From assembly GCF_030684035.1 (NCBI RefSeq), contig NZ_JAUXPI010000014.1, positions 1 to 64,000 on the forward strand: a DNA stretch of 64,000 nt. Direction: 5' to 3'. The DNA comes from Phaeovulum sp. (GTDB lineage: Bacteria; Pseudomonadota; Alphaproteobacteria; Rhodobacterales; Rhodobacteraceae). The notes below the pieces were generated by a model. It ran no database searches and was not told the DNA's origin. It saw only the letters and a program-made list of their open reading frames with translations. Numbering within the stretch: the first letter of the stretch is position 1; every line of letters starts with the position of its first letter. Shown piece by piece: positions 49,420-58,543 of the stretch. A program made the translations under genes and the position numbers.

Positions 49420-50721
49420 TCAGATGCCCAGCCTGTCGCGCATCGAAAACCAGGTCATTGCCGCGACGAGGATGGGCCAGCGCAGCGCCGCGCCGCCGGG
49501 AAAGCGGGGCTGCGGCAGGCTTGCCATCAGATCGAACCCCGCCGCATCGCCCGCCACCGCCTCGGCCAGCATCCTTCCCGCAAGTGTGGCCAGCGCCACG
49601 CCGTGGCCGGAATAACCGGAAGCCGAAAGCACGCCCGGCGCGGGGCGCGCAAAATGCGGCAGCCGGTTCATGGTGATCGCCAGCGTGCCGCCCCAGGCGT
49701 GCGTGATCGCCACATCGGCAAGCCCGGGATAGACCTCAAGCATCGGTTTGCGCACCGTTTTCACCAGATCGGGAAAGCGGTAGCCGTAGCTTTCGCCACC
49801 GCCAAAAAGCAGCCGCTGGTCTGGCGAGAGGTGCCAGTAGTTGACCACGAATCTGGTATCAGCCACCGCGACGTTGCGCCGCAACACCTCTGCCACGCGG
49901 TGCCCAAGCGGTTCGGTTGCGACAATGAAATTGTTGATCGGCATCACATGGGCTGCGACACGCGGGGCGAGATTGCCCAGATAGCCGTTGCAGGCAAGGA
50001 TCAGATGATCTGCCACAACCTCGCCCGCGCTGGTCCGCGCGCCGGGGCGGGTGCCAGGGGTGATCTCGACGACCTCGCTTTGCTCGAATATCTGCGCCCC
50101 TGCGGCGCTGGCGGCGCGGGCAAGCCCGAGCGCGAAATTGAGCGGATGCAGATGCCCCGCTCCGAGGTCGAGATCGCCACCGCAATAGGCAGGTGACGGC
50201 AATATTTCGGCGAGTGCCGTGCGGTCGAGCGGGGTGATCTTGTCATAGCCATAGGCTTGCGCGAGTTTCTCGGCATTGGCGCGGGCATGCGCCACTTCAC
50301 CGGGGCGGCGGCAGGCATGCACAATGCCGGGGGCATAGTCGCATGCAATGGCGTGGCGCGCGATCAACTCTTGGACCAGCGCCTTGGCGTCTTGCCCGAC
50401 ATCCCAGAGCCTGCGGGCCATCTCGCGGCCAAGCATGCGCTCCAGCTCGCCCTGTTCAAGCCGCTGGCCAGAGCCGACCTGCCCGCCGTTGCGCCCGGAG
50501 GCACCAAAGCCCGCGCGGTGGGCTTCAAGCACCACCACCCTGAGCCCGCGCTCGGCCAGATGCAGCGCCGCCGAAAGCCCGGTGTAGCCCGCGCCGATGA
50601 TGCAGACATCGGCCGCGACCGGCCCCGCCAGCGCCGGAAACTCCGGCAGCGGGGTGGCGGTTTCGGCATACCAGCTTGGCGGATGCCTGCCGGGCCGGTC
50701 ATTGACGGTCAGAAGGTTCAT
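49420..50721 (-). CDS. FAD-dependent amine oxidase, PuuB-like (gamma-glutamylputrescine oxidase type)
   Basis: 433 residues from ATG 50721, overlapping the upstream ligase stop in ATGA. The N-terminal FAD motif is DVCIIGAGYTGLSAALHLAERG, then GFGASGRNGGQVGSGQ, characteristic of the DadA/PuuB/GlpD group. VNYWHLSPDQRLLFGGGE and SASGYSGHGVALATLAG are PuuB-type C-terminal motifs. PuuB oxidises gamma-glutamyl-putrescine to the aldehyde plus ammonia and H2O2. Being coupled to a glutamine-synthetase-like ligase supports this route. The exact amine is not known. Confidence 0.88.
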   Translation of the reverse strand: MNLLTVNDRPGRHPPSWYAETATPLPEFPALAGPVAADVCIIGAGYTGLSAALHLAERGLRVVVLEAHRAGFGASGRNGGQVGSGQRLEQGELERMLGREMARRLWDVGQDAKALVQELIARHAIACDYAPGIVHACRRPGEVAHARANAEKLAQAYGYDKITPLDRTALAEILPSPAYCGGDLDLGAGHLHPLNFALGLARAASAAGAQIFEQSEVVEITPGTRPGARTSAGEVVADHLILACNGYLGNLAPRVAAHVMPINNFIVATEPLGHRVAEVLRRNVAVADTRFVVNYWHLSPDQRLLFGGGESYGYRFPDLVKTVRKPMLEVYPGLADVAITHAWGGTLAITMNRLPHFARPAPGVLSASGYSGHGVALATLAGRMLAEAVAGDAAGFDLMASLPQPRFPGGAALRWPILVAAMTWFSMRDRLGI

Positions 50722-52073
50722 ACGTTCAACAGCAGGTGCTCGCGCTCCCACGGGCTGATGACCTGAAGGAACTCTTTGTATTCGTTTCGCTTCACCGATT
50801 CATAGACGGCAAGGAATTCGGCCCCGAGCACCTCGCGCATGGCCGCGCTTTCGGCCATCAGGTCAAGCGCATCGCCAAGGTTGAAGGGAAACTCGTCCTG
50901 CGCGATATAGGCATCGCCCACCCATTCCGCGCGGGGCGGCTGCTTTTCCATCAACCCGAGATAACCGCAGGCAAGGCTTGCGGCGAGCGCGAGGTAGGGG
51001 TTGCAATCCATGCCCGCCAGCCGGTTTTCCACCCGCCGCGATTCCGCCCCCGAGATTGGCACCCGAAGCCCGGTGGTGCGGTTGTCGCGGCCCCATTCGA
51101 GGTTGATCGGGGCGGCAAAGTCGGGAACGTAGCGGCGATAGCTGTTCACATAGGGGGCCAGAAGCGCGATGACGGCGGGCAGGTGGCGCTGCATGCCTGC
51201 AATGAAATGCAGGAAGGCAGGGGTTTCGCGCCCGCGCGCATCGGAAAAGATGTTCTTGCCGGTCTTGATGCTGATCACTGACTGGTGAATGTGCATGGCG
51301 CTGCCGGGTTCGCCCTCGATCGGCTTGGCCATGAAGGTGGCGAAGCAATCATGCCGCAGCGCCGCTTCGCGGATCAGCCGCTTGAAGTAGAAAATCTGGT
51401 CGGCAAGGTTGATCGGATCGCCATGCGCGAGGTTGATCTCCACCTGCGCCGCGCCGCCCTCTTGCAAGATGCCGTCGATTTCAAAGCCCTGTGCCTCGGC
51501 AAAATCATAGATGTCATCAATGACCTTGCCGTATTCATCAACCGCGCTCAGCGAATAGGCCTGCTTGGCAGCCGCCCGGCGGCCCGAGCGGCCCATCGGC
51601 GGGATCACCGGCATGTTCGGGTCAATGTTGCGCGCGACCAGAAAGAACTCCATCTCGGGTGCCACGACTGGTTGCCAGCCCTCGGCTTCGTAAAGCGCCA
51701 TGACCCGTTTGAGCACGTTGCGCGGCGCGACCGGCACCGGCACGCCGTTCTGGTCGAGCACGTCATGGATGACCTGCAAGGTCACGTCGGCGGTCCAGGG
51801 TGCCGCGGTGGCGGTGGTATAGTCGGGCACCAGCACCATGTCGGGTTCGGTGAACGAGCCGCCGGGGTTGTCGGCCCATTCGCCGGTGATGGTCTGCAGG
51901 AAAATCGAATTCGGCAGGTAAAAGTGCTTCTGATGCGCGAATTTCGAGGCGGGCATTGCCTTGCCGCGGGCCACCCCGGCAATATCGGGCACCACGCATT
52001 CCACCTCGTCGGGGCGGCGTCCGCCGATATAGTCACGGGCTGCTTGCGGAAGCTTGTCCATCCAGTCGGACAT
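50718..52073 (-). CDS. Glutamine-synthetase-family amine ligase 1 (PuuA-like)
   Basis: 451 residues of the GS family, beginning with the divergent N-terminus CVVPDIAGVARGKAMPASKF. Catalytic-face motifs: EMEFFLVARN (metal-binding Glu), AQVEINLAHGD, MHIHQSV (His of the active site) and NSYRRYVPDFAAPINLEWG with GRDNRTTGLRVP. This pattern fits gamma-glutamylpolyamine synthetases (PuuA), which attach Glu to amines using ATP, rather than true GlnA. It directly precedes and overlaps the PuuB-like oxidase. It is paralogous to the ligase at 52969-54300. Confidence 0.9.
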   Translation of the reverse strand: MSDWMDKLPQAARDYIGGRRPDEVECVVPDIAGVARGKAMPASKFAHQKHFYLPNSIFLQTITGEWADNPGGSFTEPDMVLVPDYTTATAAPWTADVTLQVIHDVLDQNGVPVPVAPRNVLKRVMALYEAEGWQPVVAPEMEFFLVARNIDPNMPVIPPMGRSGRRAAAKQAYSLSAVDEYGKVIDDIYDFAEAQGFEIDGILQEGGAAQVEINLAHGDPINLADQIFYFKRLIREAALRHDCFATFMAKPIEGEPGSAMHIHQSVISIKTGKNIFSDARGRETPAFLHFIAGMQRHLPAVIALLAPYVNSYRRYVPDFAAPINLEWGRDNRTTGLRVPISGAESRRVENRLAGMDCNPYLALAASLACGYLGLMEKQPPRAEWVGDAYIAQDEFPFNLGDALDLMAESAAMREVLGAEFLAVYESVKRNEYKEFLQVISPWEREHLLLNV

Positions 52074-52092
52074 CGGGGCTGCCTTTCGGGGG

Positions 52093-52776
52093 TCAGAGGG
52101 GGCGGGGCTGCAAGAAGAACGCGGCGATACGATCGGCCATTGCGGTTGAGGAATTGGCTTGGCCCATCCGCGCGCGGGCGGCGGCCATCAGCGGCTCGGG
52201 CACGACGCCGGGGCCACGGGTGCGCATCAGCCCGTCGATGAAACTGTCGGGGTATTCGGGATGGGCCTGAACCGAAAACGCCCGGTTATCATAGGCAAGG
52301 CCGGCGAATTCGCAAAATTCGTTGCGCGCGGTCACCTTGGCACCGGGCGGTACTTTTGTAACCTGATCGCGGTGCCAGGCGTTCAGCGTCAGTTTTTCGC
52401 CGCCGAAATCATAGTCTTGCGGGCCGACCGCCCAGCCCTTTTCAAAGCGCTCGACCTTGCCGCCCAGTGCCTGCGCCAGAATCTGATGGCCAAAGCAGAT
52501 GCCGACAATCGGCACACCCGCGCCGTAAGCCTCGCGCAGGAACGCTTCAAGTTTCGGGATGAAGGGCAAATCCTCATAGACGCCGTGCCGGGATCCGGTG
52601 ATCAACCAGCCTTCGCAGTCGCGCACCGATGCGGGAAACGCGCCGTCTTCGACATGATAGCGGCAAAACTCGAGGCCGCGCCCGGCCAGCGCGGCTTCGA
52701 ACATGTCGGGGTAGTCGCCCGCCTCGGCCCGAAGCGCGTCGGGGGATTGGCCGGTTTGCAGAATGCCGATCAGCAT
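52093..52776 (-). CDS. Class I glutamine amidotransferase-type protein (GMP synthase-like)
   Basis: 227 residues from ATG 52776. Nucleophile elbow VGICFGHQILAQALGG (Cys near residue 92), HPEY His near 175, and GWLITGSRHGVYEDLPFIPKL at the oxyanion side. The family (YfeJ/GuaA-like GATase1) hydrolyses glutamine or gamma-glutamyl amides. Located between two amine ligases and before a PuuB-like oxidase, it may play the PuuD role of releasing glutamate from the gamma-glutamylated product. That is inference; PuuD proper is a different subfamily. Confidence 0.88.
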   Translation of the reverse strand: MLIGILQTGQSPDALRAEAGDYPDMFEAALAGRGLEFCRYHVEDGAFPASVRDCEGWLITGSRHGVYEDLPFIPKLEAFLREAYGAGVPIVGICFGHQILAQALGGKVERFEKGWAVGPQDYDFGGEKLTLNAWHRDQVTKVPPGAKVTARNEFCEFAGLAYDNRAFSVQAHPEYPDSFIDGLMRTRGPGVVPEPLMAAARARMGQANSSTAMADRIAAFFLQPRPL

Positions 52777-52863
52777 GAAACGCCTGAGATTGATTGCCCC
52801 GAACCTAGCCGTGGGTGTGGGGGCAGCGCAAGGGGGAAGGGCGGGGCACCGCCCCCGAGCCCG

Positions 52864-52965
52864 GGAAGTATCTTGCGCAACGAAGACGCGGTGCCGGATC
52901 GACCGCCCGGCTGCTTCTCCTTCGTTCAAATACCCCGCGGGGGTCCGGGGGCGCGAAGCCCCCGG
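52864..52965. repeat. Intergenic inverted-repeat element, copy 3, plus a GC hairpin
   Basis: GGAAGTATCTTGCGCAACG (52864-52882) and CTTCGTTCAAATACCCCGC (52920-52938) are approximate reverse complements of the same element type, in outward orientation. A perfect hairpin, CCGGGGGC (52945-52952), loop gcgaa, GCCCCCGG (52958-52965), follows at once and lies three bases beyond the end of the downstream-reading ligase gene, where it could act as a terminator on the minus strand. Confidence 0.5.
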
Positions 52966-52968
52966 CCT

Positions 52969-54300
52969 TCAGACGGTTTCGAGGTAAAGCTCGGATTGCT
53001 CCTGATCGGAAAGCTCGGCCATGTAGTGGATTTCCTGGCGCTTGGTCATCAGGTAATTCTCGATCAGTTCCGGGTCGAAGATCCGCTTGATCTGCGCGCA
53101 ACTGGCAAAGGCCTCGATCGCCGCCTCCCAGGTGCCGGGCAGTTGCGGCAGGCTTTTTTCATAGGCGTTGCCGATGATCGGGGCGGGCGGCGTCAACCGA
53201 TCCTCGATCCCGTTGAGCGCCGCACCCAGAACCGCCGCGATCATCAGGTAGGGGTTCACATCGCCACCGGCGACGCGGTGCTCGATGCGCCGCGCGGCGG
53301 GGCGCGAGGCGGGAATGCGCAGCGCGGCGGTACGGTTTTCGAAGGCCCAGCCGATGCCGGTGGGGGCGTGCTCGTTTGGTACCAGACGGTCGTAGCTGTT
53401 TTCGTGCGGCGCAAGGATCAGCGTCGAGCCGGGCATGGCCTGCAAAAGCCCGGCAACCGCGCCGCGCATCTGCTCCGATCCTTCGGAAGTGCCATCGTTG
53501 AAGATGTTGCGGCCCTGCGCGTCGAGCACGGAAAAATGCATGTGCATGCCGTTGCCGGACCACATGTCATAGGGCTTGGCCATGAACGAAGCGGCAAACC
53601 CGTGGTGCCGCGCCAGCCCCTTGACCAGCATCTTGAAAAGCCAGGTATCGTCGGCGGCCTTCAGCGCGTCGCCCTGATGCACGAGGTTGATTTCGAACTG
53701 TCCCGGACCCGCCTCCGAAATCGCGGTATCGGCGGGAATGTCCATTTCCTCGCAGGCGTCGTAAAGCGCGGTGAAGAATGCATCGAACGCATCCAGCGCG
53801 CGCAGGCTGAGGATTTCGCCGCCGGTGCGTCGCTTGCCGGAGCGGGGCGAGGGCGGCACCCGGAGCTTGGTGCCGCTGTCATCGATCAGGAAAAACTCGA
53901 GCTCGGTTGCCACCACCGCCGTCAGCCCCGCGTCGGAATAGCGGTGCACCACCTTCGCCAGCGCCTGCCGCGGGTCGCCGGCATAGGGGCGGCCGTCCAT
54001 ATGAAACATCCAGATCGGCAGAAGCGCGGTGGGGGCTTCAAGCCATGGCATCGGCACGAAACCGCGCTCGGTCGGCATCAGCACGCCGTCAACATCGCCG
54101 GTTTCAAACACCAGCGGGCTGTCTTCGATGTCCTCGCCCCAGATGTCGAGGTTCATCACCGAATAGGGAAAGCGCGTGCCGTCGGTGAACACCTTGCTTG
54201 CGAAACGGGCGGGGATGCGCTTTCCCCGCGCCACCCCGTTCAGGTCTGCCGCCGCAACGCGGATCGTGCGCACCTCGGGGTGCTCTCTTAGCCAGTCCAT
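52969..54300 (-). CDS. Glutamine-synthetase-family amine ligase 2
   Basis: 443 residues, clearly paralogous to ligase 1. N-terminal DLNGVARGKRIPARF, catalytic motifs TELEFFLIDDSG, GPGQFEINLVHQGD, MHMHFSV (His), NSYDRLVPNEHAPTGIGW and FENRTAALRIPA. It lacks strong identity with GlnA. Like ligase 1 it should be an ATP-dependent gamma-glutamyl transferase to a small amine; two paralogues side by side suggest two substrates or a heteromer. It lies four bases after the end of a permease gene, so it belongs to the transporter operon. Confidence 0.9.
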   Translation of the reverse strand: MDWLREHPEVRTIRVAAADLNGVARGKRIPARFASKVFTDGTRFPYSVMNLDIWGEDIEDSPLVFETGDVDGVLMPTERGFVPMPWLEAPTALLPIWMFHMDGRPYAGDPRQALAKVVHRYSDAGLTAVVATELEFFLIDDSGTKLRVPPSPRSGKRRTGGEILSLRALDAFDAFFTALYDACEEMDIPADTAISEAGPGQFEINLVHQGDALKAADDTWLFKMLVKGLARHHGFAASFMAKPYDMWSGNGMHMHFSVLDAQGRNIFNDGTSEGSEQMRGAVAGLLQAMPGSTLILAPHENSYDRLVPNEHAPTGIGWAFENRTAALRIPASRPAARRIEHRVAGGDVNPYLMIAAVLGAALNGIEDRLTPPAPIIGNAYEKSLPQLPGTWEAAIEAFASCAQIKRIFDPELIENYLMTKRQEIHYMAELSDQEQSELYLETV

Positions 54301-54304
54301 ATCC

Positions 54305-55129
54305 TCACCTGATGATCTGCGGCCTGATCCTCAGGCGGGGGCGAGCCCCCGGCAGATGACGGTTCAGGCGGCGGTTGACCCATCCAAAGAGCCCGATCAA
54401 CGACAGCGTCAGCAACACGAAATAGAACGCCGCAATCGGGTAGGGCACGAACGGGTTGAAGGTCTTGTCTGCGAAAAACTTCGCATAGTAAAGCGCGTCG
54501 CCCTTTTGCTGGAACGACGGAAAGCCGGAAAAGAACACCAGCGTGGTGGCGTGAAACAGAAAAATGGCCTCGTTGGTGTAACTCGGCCAGGCCAGCCGCA
54601 GCATGGTCGGCCAGATCACCCAGCGAAACTTCTTCCAGCCTGTCATGCCATAGGCATCGGCGGCTTCGATATCGCCCTTGGGCACCGCCATCAGCGCGCC
54701 ATAGAAGATTTCGGCGGAATAGGCGGCGGTGTTGAGGAAGAGCACGATCAGCGCCCCGGCCCAGGCCTTGGTCAGCCACGAGGTTGCCACGGTCATTCCG
54801 AAGATATCGAAGCCGCCACGCGGCAGCAGCACCAGCATTTCATAGGCAAGAAAGAACTGGATGAACAAGGGCGAGCCGCGGAACAGGAAGATGAACCATT
54901 CAGCCGGTTTGCGCAGCCAGCGCGCGCGCGCGGACTTGGCCAGCGCCAGCCCGGTGGCGGCGAAAAACCCGGTCGCCAGCGCGAGCACCGCGAAATAGAT
55001 ATTCCAGATCAACCCCGAGCCGATCAGCGTGAACTGGTGGCAAAGCGAGAATTCGCCGCGCGGCAATAGCTGCGCGCCGATGCCGATCGAGCGCAACCCG
55101 TAATCGAGGATGATCTGCCCGCAGCTCAT
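54305..55129 (-). CDS. Polar amino-acid ABC transporter permease 2 (HisM/ArtM type)
   Basis: 274 residues from ATG 55129. It has a hydrophobic N-terminal helix (IGSGLIWNIYFAVLALATGFFA) and the BPD_transp_1 core. The EAA loop is EAADAYGMTGWKKFRWVIWPTM, where the ATPase docks. FRGSPLFIQFFLAYEMLVL is a family motif. The start overlaps the previous permease's stop in ATGA. It pairs with the upstream permease, binding protein and ATPase to form a polar-amino-acid (PAAT) importer. Confidence 0.92.
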   Translation of the reverse strand: MSCGQIILDYGLRSIGIGAQLLPRGEFSLCHQFTLIGSGLIWNIYFAVLALATGFFAATGLALAKSARARWLRKPAEWFIFLFRGSPLFIQFFLAYEMLVLLPRGGFDIFGMTVATSWLTKAWAGALIVLFLNTAAYSAEIFYGALMAVPKGDIEAADAYGMTGWKKFRWVIWPTMLRLAWPSYTNEAIFLFHATTLVFFSGFPSFQQKGDALYYAKFFADKTFNPFVPYPIAAFYFVLLTLSLIGLFGWVNRRLNRHLPGARPRLRIRPQIIR

Positions 55130-56007
55130 GCGCCCGCCTTCCGCATCGCTTCGCCCGCCATCGTCGCCTGCCCGCGCGTCAGCCGCCGGGTGACGCGGCG
55201 CAGCACCACTTCGGAAACCCTGGTCATCGCAAGGTAGAAGACCAGCAGCACGAGGAAATACCAGAGCCGCCAGTCGGGGTGCGGGAAATCGTAGATCTGC
55301 GATTTGCGCGCGCCAAGCTCGCGCGCCCAGTAAACGATGTCTGACACGCCAAGCAGGAACAAGAGCGGCGTCGCCTTGATCAGGATCATCCAGAGGTTGG
55401 AAAGACCGGGCAGGGCATAGACCCACATCTGCGGTATCAGGATGCGTCTGCTGACCTGACGGCGGCTCATGCCGTAAGCTTCGGCGGTTTCAAGCTGGGC
55501 ATGCGGCACCGCCTGCATGGCACCCGCCAGCACATTTGCGGCGAATGCGCCGAACACTATCGAAAAAGCAACCACCGCCAGCACGAAGCCATAGACCTGA
55601 TGCACCGATTGCGGGCTGGAAGACAAGGGCAGCTTGGCGGCAGCGCAGACCACGAAATCGGCACCCTGCCGCACCGGCTCGGTCCAGTCGGGGCAGAGCG
55701 TCTTGTGCCGGATCCATTCCAGCCCCTGATCAAGCGCCACCGGCACAAAGAGAAAAAACACGATATCGGGCACGCCGCGCACCATCGAGGTGTAGCCCAT
55801 GCCAAGCCAGCGCAGCGGCGCGATATGCGAGCGGGTGGCAAGCGCGCCGCCAAACCCGAAGCCAAGCGCGATCGGCGCGGTGATCGCCATCAGCGTCAGC
55901 ACGGTCAGGAACGACCAATAGAACAGCACCTGCTTGCCTGTGGTCAGGTAGCACAGGAACCAGACAAGGCCCTCGAGTGATTTTGGGTCTGCGCAATCTG
56001 CAAACAT
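55126..56007 (-). CDS. Polar amino-acid ABC transporter permease 1 (HisQ/ArtQ type)
   Basis: 293 residues from ATG 56007. It has about five membrane segments and the EAA loop ETAEAYGMSRRQVSRRILIPQM. VRGVPDIVFFLFVPVALDQGLEW is the HisQ/GlnP-type early motif. An ~45-residue insertion after it (LCPDWTEPVRQGADFVVCAAAKLP) is longer than in E. coli HisQ and carries two cysteines. It overlaps permease 2 by 4 bases and follows the binding protein gene by 50 bases. Confidence 0.92.
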   Translation of the reverse strand: MFADCADPKSLEGLVWFLCYLTTGKQVLFYWSFLTVLTLMAITAPIALGFGFGGALATRSHIAPLRWLGMGYTSMVRGVPDIVFFLFVPVALDQGLEWIRHKTLCPDWTEPVRQGADFVVCAAAKLPLSSSPQSVHQVYGFVLAVVAFSIVFGAFAANVLAGAMQAVPHAQLETAEAYGMSRRQVSRRILIPQMWVYALPGLSNLWMILIKATPLLFLLGVSDIVYWARELGARKSQIYDFPHPDWRLWYFLVLLVFYLAMTRVSEVVLRRVTRRLTRGQATMAGEAMRKAGA

Positions 56008-56057
56008 GATGGGTGCGCGGCGGGCCCGGGCGGAAACCCGGACCCGCCGCAACCAGA

Positions 56058-56777
56058 TCAGAATACGACGGCTTCGTCGCCGAACCACTTCTTGATCATG
56101 GCGTTGATCGTGCCATCGGCCTTCAGCGTCGAGATTGCCGCATCGAACTTGGCGCGCAGCTCGGTGTCGGTCTTGCGCAGCGCCATGCCGACGCCGCCAC
56201 CGAGCTGCACCTCGTCACCTGCCCAGACGAACTCGCCCTTGCTTTCCTCGACGAACGGCAGAAGCGCGTCGCGGTCGGCAAATACGGCATCTGCCTCGCC
56301 GTTTTTCACCGCCGCGACGGTATCGTCGAGCGTGGCGAATTCAAGCAGCGTCGCGCCGCTTGAGGCGATGTAATCGGCCTGAATCGTGCCGACCTGCACC
56401 GAAATGCGCCCCATCGTGTTGGCATCAGCTTTCAGCGCCATGTAGGACGAACCGGCCGGCGGAATGTAGTTCTGCGTGAAGTCCACAACTTCGCCGCGCT
56501 CGGGGGTAATGCTCATGCCGGCAATGATGGTGTCGTAGTTGCCTGACAAGAGGTTGGGAATGATGCTGTCCCAATCGGTGGTGACCCATTCGCAGGTCAC
56601 GCCCGCCATTGCGCAGAGCTTGTCGCCGAGCTCGCGCTCGTATCCATCGACCTCGCCCTTGTCGTTGATGAAGTTGTAGGGCGGATAGGCACCCTCGGTG
56701 CCCATGCGCACGGTCTGTGCGGTGGCCATGCCTGCGGCAAGCGCGAGAACGGCGGTCATCAGTGCCAGTTTTTTCAT
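56058..56777 (-). CDS. Periplasmic substrate-binding protein of a polar amino-acid ABC transporter
   Basis: 239 residues from ATG 56777 with a signal peptide (MKKLALMTAVLALAAGMATA). SBP_bac_3 domain: VRMGTEGAYPPYNFINDKGE near the N-terminus, VDGYERELGDKLCAMAG, TTDWDSIIPNLLSGNYDTIIAG (substrate cleft) and GVGMALRKTDTELRAKFDAA. Family ligands are basic or polar amino acids or opines. Given the downstream amine-ligase genes an amine or amino-acid derivative is plausible. It lies between the ATPase and permease genes. Confidence 0.93.
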   Translation of the reverse strand: MKKLALMTAVLALAAGMATAQTVRMGTEGAYPPYNFINDKGEVDGYERELGDKLCAMAGVTCEWVTTDWDSIIPNLLSGNYDTIIAGMSITPERGEVVDFTQNYIPPAGSSYMALKADANTMGRISVQVGTIQADYIASSGATLLEFATLDDTVAAVKNGEADAVFADRDALLPFVEESKGEFVWAGDEVQLGGGVGMALRKTDTELRAKFDAAISTLKADGTINAMIKKWFGDEAVVF

Positions 56778-56811
56778 TTGGGTAGCTCCCTGTGAGGTGG
56801 TTTCTTGAAAG

Positions 56812-57609
56812 TCACGCGTCCATCGTCGCGGATAGGAATTGTTTGAGCCGGTCCGATCTTGGCGCGCCGAAGAGATCATTCGGTGCCCCCTCTTCCTCGA
56901 TCCGGCCCTGATGCAGGAAGATGACGTGGTTGGAGACATCGGTGGCCAGTCGCATGTCATGGGTGACAAGGATCATGGTGCGGTGCTCGCCCGCCAGATC
57001 CTTGATGACCTTGACCACCTCGGCCTGCAATTCCGGGTCGAGCGCCGATGTCGGCTCATCGAACAAAAGCGCCTTGGGCTGCATGCAAAGCGCACGCGCA
57101 ATCGCCGCGCGCTGCTGTTGCCCGCCCGAAAGCTGCGCCGGCCAGTTATCAGCCTTTTCGCCGATACCGACCTTTTCCAAAAGCGCGCGGGCGCGCGGCT
57201 CGACAACCTCGCGCGGTTCGTGCAGCACGGTCAGCGGCGCTTCCATGACATTTTGCAGCACCGACAGATGCGACCAGAGGTTGAATTGCTGAAACACCAT
57301 GGCAAGGTTGGTGCGAAAACGCACCACCTGCGCGCGGTCGGCAGGGTGGCGGTGGAGGCCGTGCCCGCGCCATTTCACCGCCTCGCCTTCAAACAGCACC
57401 TCGCCCGCCTGGCTGTCCTCCAGCAGGTTGCAGCAGCGCAGCAATGTCGATTTGCCCGACCCTGACGAGCCGATCAGGCTGACCACCTGCCCGCGTTCGG
57501 CGCTGAGCGAGACACCCTTGAGCACCTCAAGCGCGCCGTAGCTTTTATGCAGGTCGCGAATTTCGATGACGGGGGGCAGCGTGGTCACATTGCTCTCGTG
57601 CTGGTTCAT
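56812..57609 (-). CDS. ABC transporter ATP-binding protein (HisP/ArtP type)
   Basis: 265 residues if translation starts at ATG 57609; ATG 57618 is also possible, and neither has a clear ribosome site. Walker A SLIGSSGSGKSTLLRC, Q-loop VFQQFNLWSHLSVLQNV, signature LSGGQQQRAAIARAL and Walker B ALLFDEPTSALDPE are all intact. This is the PAAT-type energiser and is the first gene of the importer operon that runs into the amine ligases. The upstream 106 bases should hold the promoter; I see no confident -35/-10. Confidence 0.93.
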   Translation of the reverse strand: MNQHESNVTTLPPVIEIRDLHKSYGALEVLKGVSLSAERGQVVSLIGSSGSGKSTLLRCCNLLEDSQAGEVLFEGEAVKWRGHGLHRHPADRAQVVRFRTNLAMVFQQFNLWSHLSVLQNVMEAPLTVLHEPREVVEPRARALLEKVGIGEKADNWPAQLSGGQQQRAAIARALCMQPKALLFDEPTSALDPELQAEVVKVIKDLAGEHRTMILVTHDMRLATDVSNHVIFLHQGRIEEEGAPNDLFGAPRSDRLKQFLSATMDA

Positions 57610-57715
57610 TCCGGCCATTGGGCGCGATTTTGTGGTCGAATGCAACGACCGAGTGTCGGTTTACCCTGCGACATCGCGCAATTTGCTTGGCGGAATTTGC
57701 CGAATTTGCGGTGGT

Positions 57716-58159
57716 TCAACCGAGCCGCTTGCGCACCCGTCGCCGCGCCAGAGCCGAATCGCGGTCGTTGACCCCCAGAAGGTTCGCGGCAAGCCGGATC
57801 TGCGCCTCTTCATCCGCGCTGCGGTGGCCGTCGGCAAGGGCAACCTCCCAAAGCGCCTCGATCACGCCCGAGCGATCTTCAAGCGGGACCATGGCCTTCA
57901 GCATTCGGGTAAAGCGCACGGTGTCGGCGGCTTCGGCTTCAATCTCCTCGGCGCTCTCGCGCAGGGTCTTGGCCTCATCCTCCGCAAGCCCGTCGCGCAG
58001 CGCCAGCACACGTTCGATACGCACCTTCTCGGCATCGTCATAGGCGCCATCGGCGCGCGCGATGCGCACCATCAGCGCGGCAAGCGCAACCTCGCGCTCG
58101 GGCAGGTTCGGCGCTTCCGGGGCAGGGGCCAAGAGACGTTTGAGAATGGCTTTCAGCAT
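57716..58159 (-). CDS. TerB-family protein
   Basis: 147 residues from ATG 58159. All-helical, with two similar halves carrying the TerB motifs MVRIARADGAYDDAEKVRIE and WEVALADGHRSADEEAQIRL. The acidic D/E-rich motifs are thought to bind metal in this family. TerB is linked to tellurite resistance and stress systems, but stand-alone proteins in Rhodobacteraceae have no set role. It lies on the same strand upstream of the ABC operon, 106 bases from it. Confidence 0.85.
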   Translation of the reverse strand: MLKAILKRLLAPAPEAPNLPEREVALAALMVRIARADGAYDDAEKVRIERVLALRDGLAEDEAKTLRESAEEIEAEAADTVRFTRMLKAMVPLEDRSGVIEALWEVALADGHRSADEEAQIRLAANLLGVNDRDSALARRRVRKRLG

Positions 58160-58200
58160 GCGCCGACTATAGCCGCGCGGCGAGGTCCGGCAAGGCGCAT

Positions 58201-58494
58201 TCAGCCCTGCCAGCCTTCGACGATGCACAAGTCCGCGAGCGATACCGGCAGGCGAAGCGCCCGGGCGGCCTGATACTCGGGGCTGGCATAGCAGGCCCGC
58301 GCCGCTTCGATGCTGGGAAACTCGATCACCACCGCGCGCGGGCGCAGCGCGCCTTCGACCACCTCTTGCGCCCCGCCCCGGACCAGAAAACGCGCGCCAT
58401 ATTTGGCAAAGGCAACGGCGTTGGCGGCCCGATAGGCCTCGTAAGCCGCCGGGTCACTGACCGTGACATGGCCGATCCAGTATCCCTTGGGCAT
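58201..58494 (-). CDS. DUF1330 family protein
   Basis: 97 residues from ATG 58494. The motif YWIGHVTVSDPAAYEAYRAAN and the RAVVIEFPSIEAARACYASPEY signature are those of DUF1330, a ferredoxin-like dimeric alpha/beta barrel family with no known reaction. No catalytic residues can be named. It is 41 bases upstream of TerB on the same strand and divergent from the lipoprotein gene at 58609. Confidence 0.88.
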   Translation of the reverse strand: MPKGYWIGHVTVSDPAAYEAYRAANAVAFAKYGARFLVRGGAQEVVEGALRPRAVVIEFPSIEAARACYASPEYQAARALRLPVSLADLCIVEGWQG

Positions 58495-58543
58495 CACACT
58501 CTCCCTTTGTGCCAGAATGGCGCGGCGGGCGCGTGGCGGCAAG

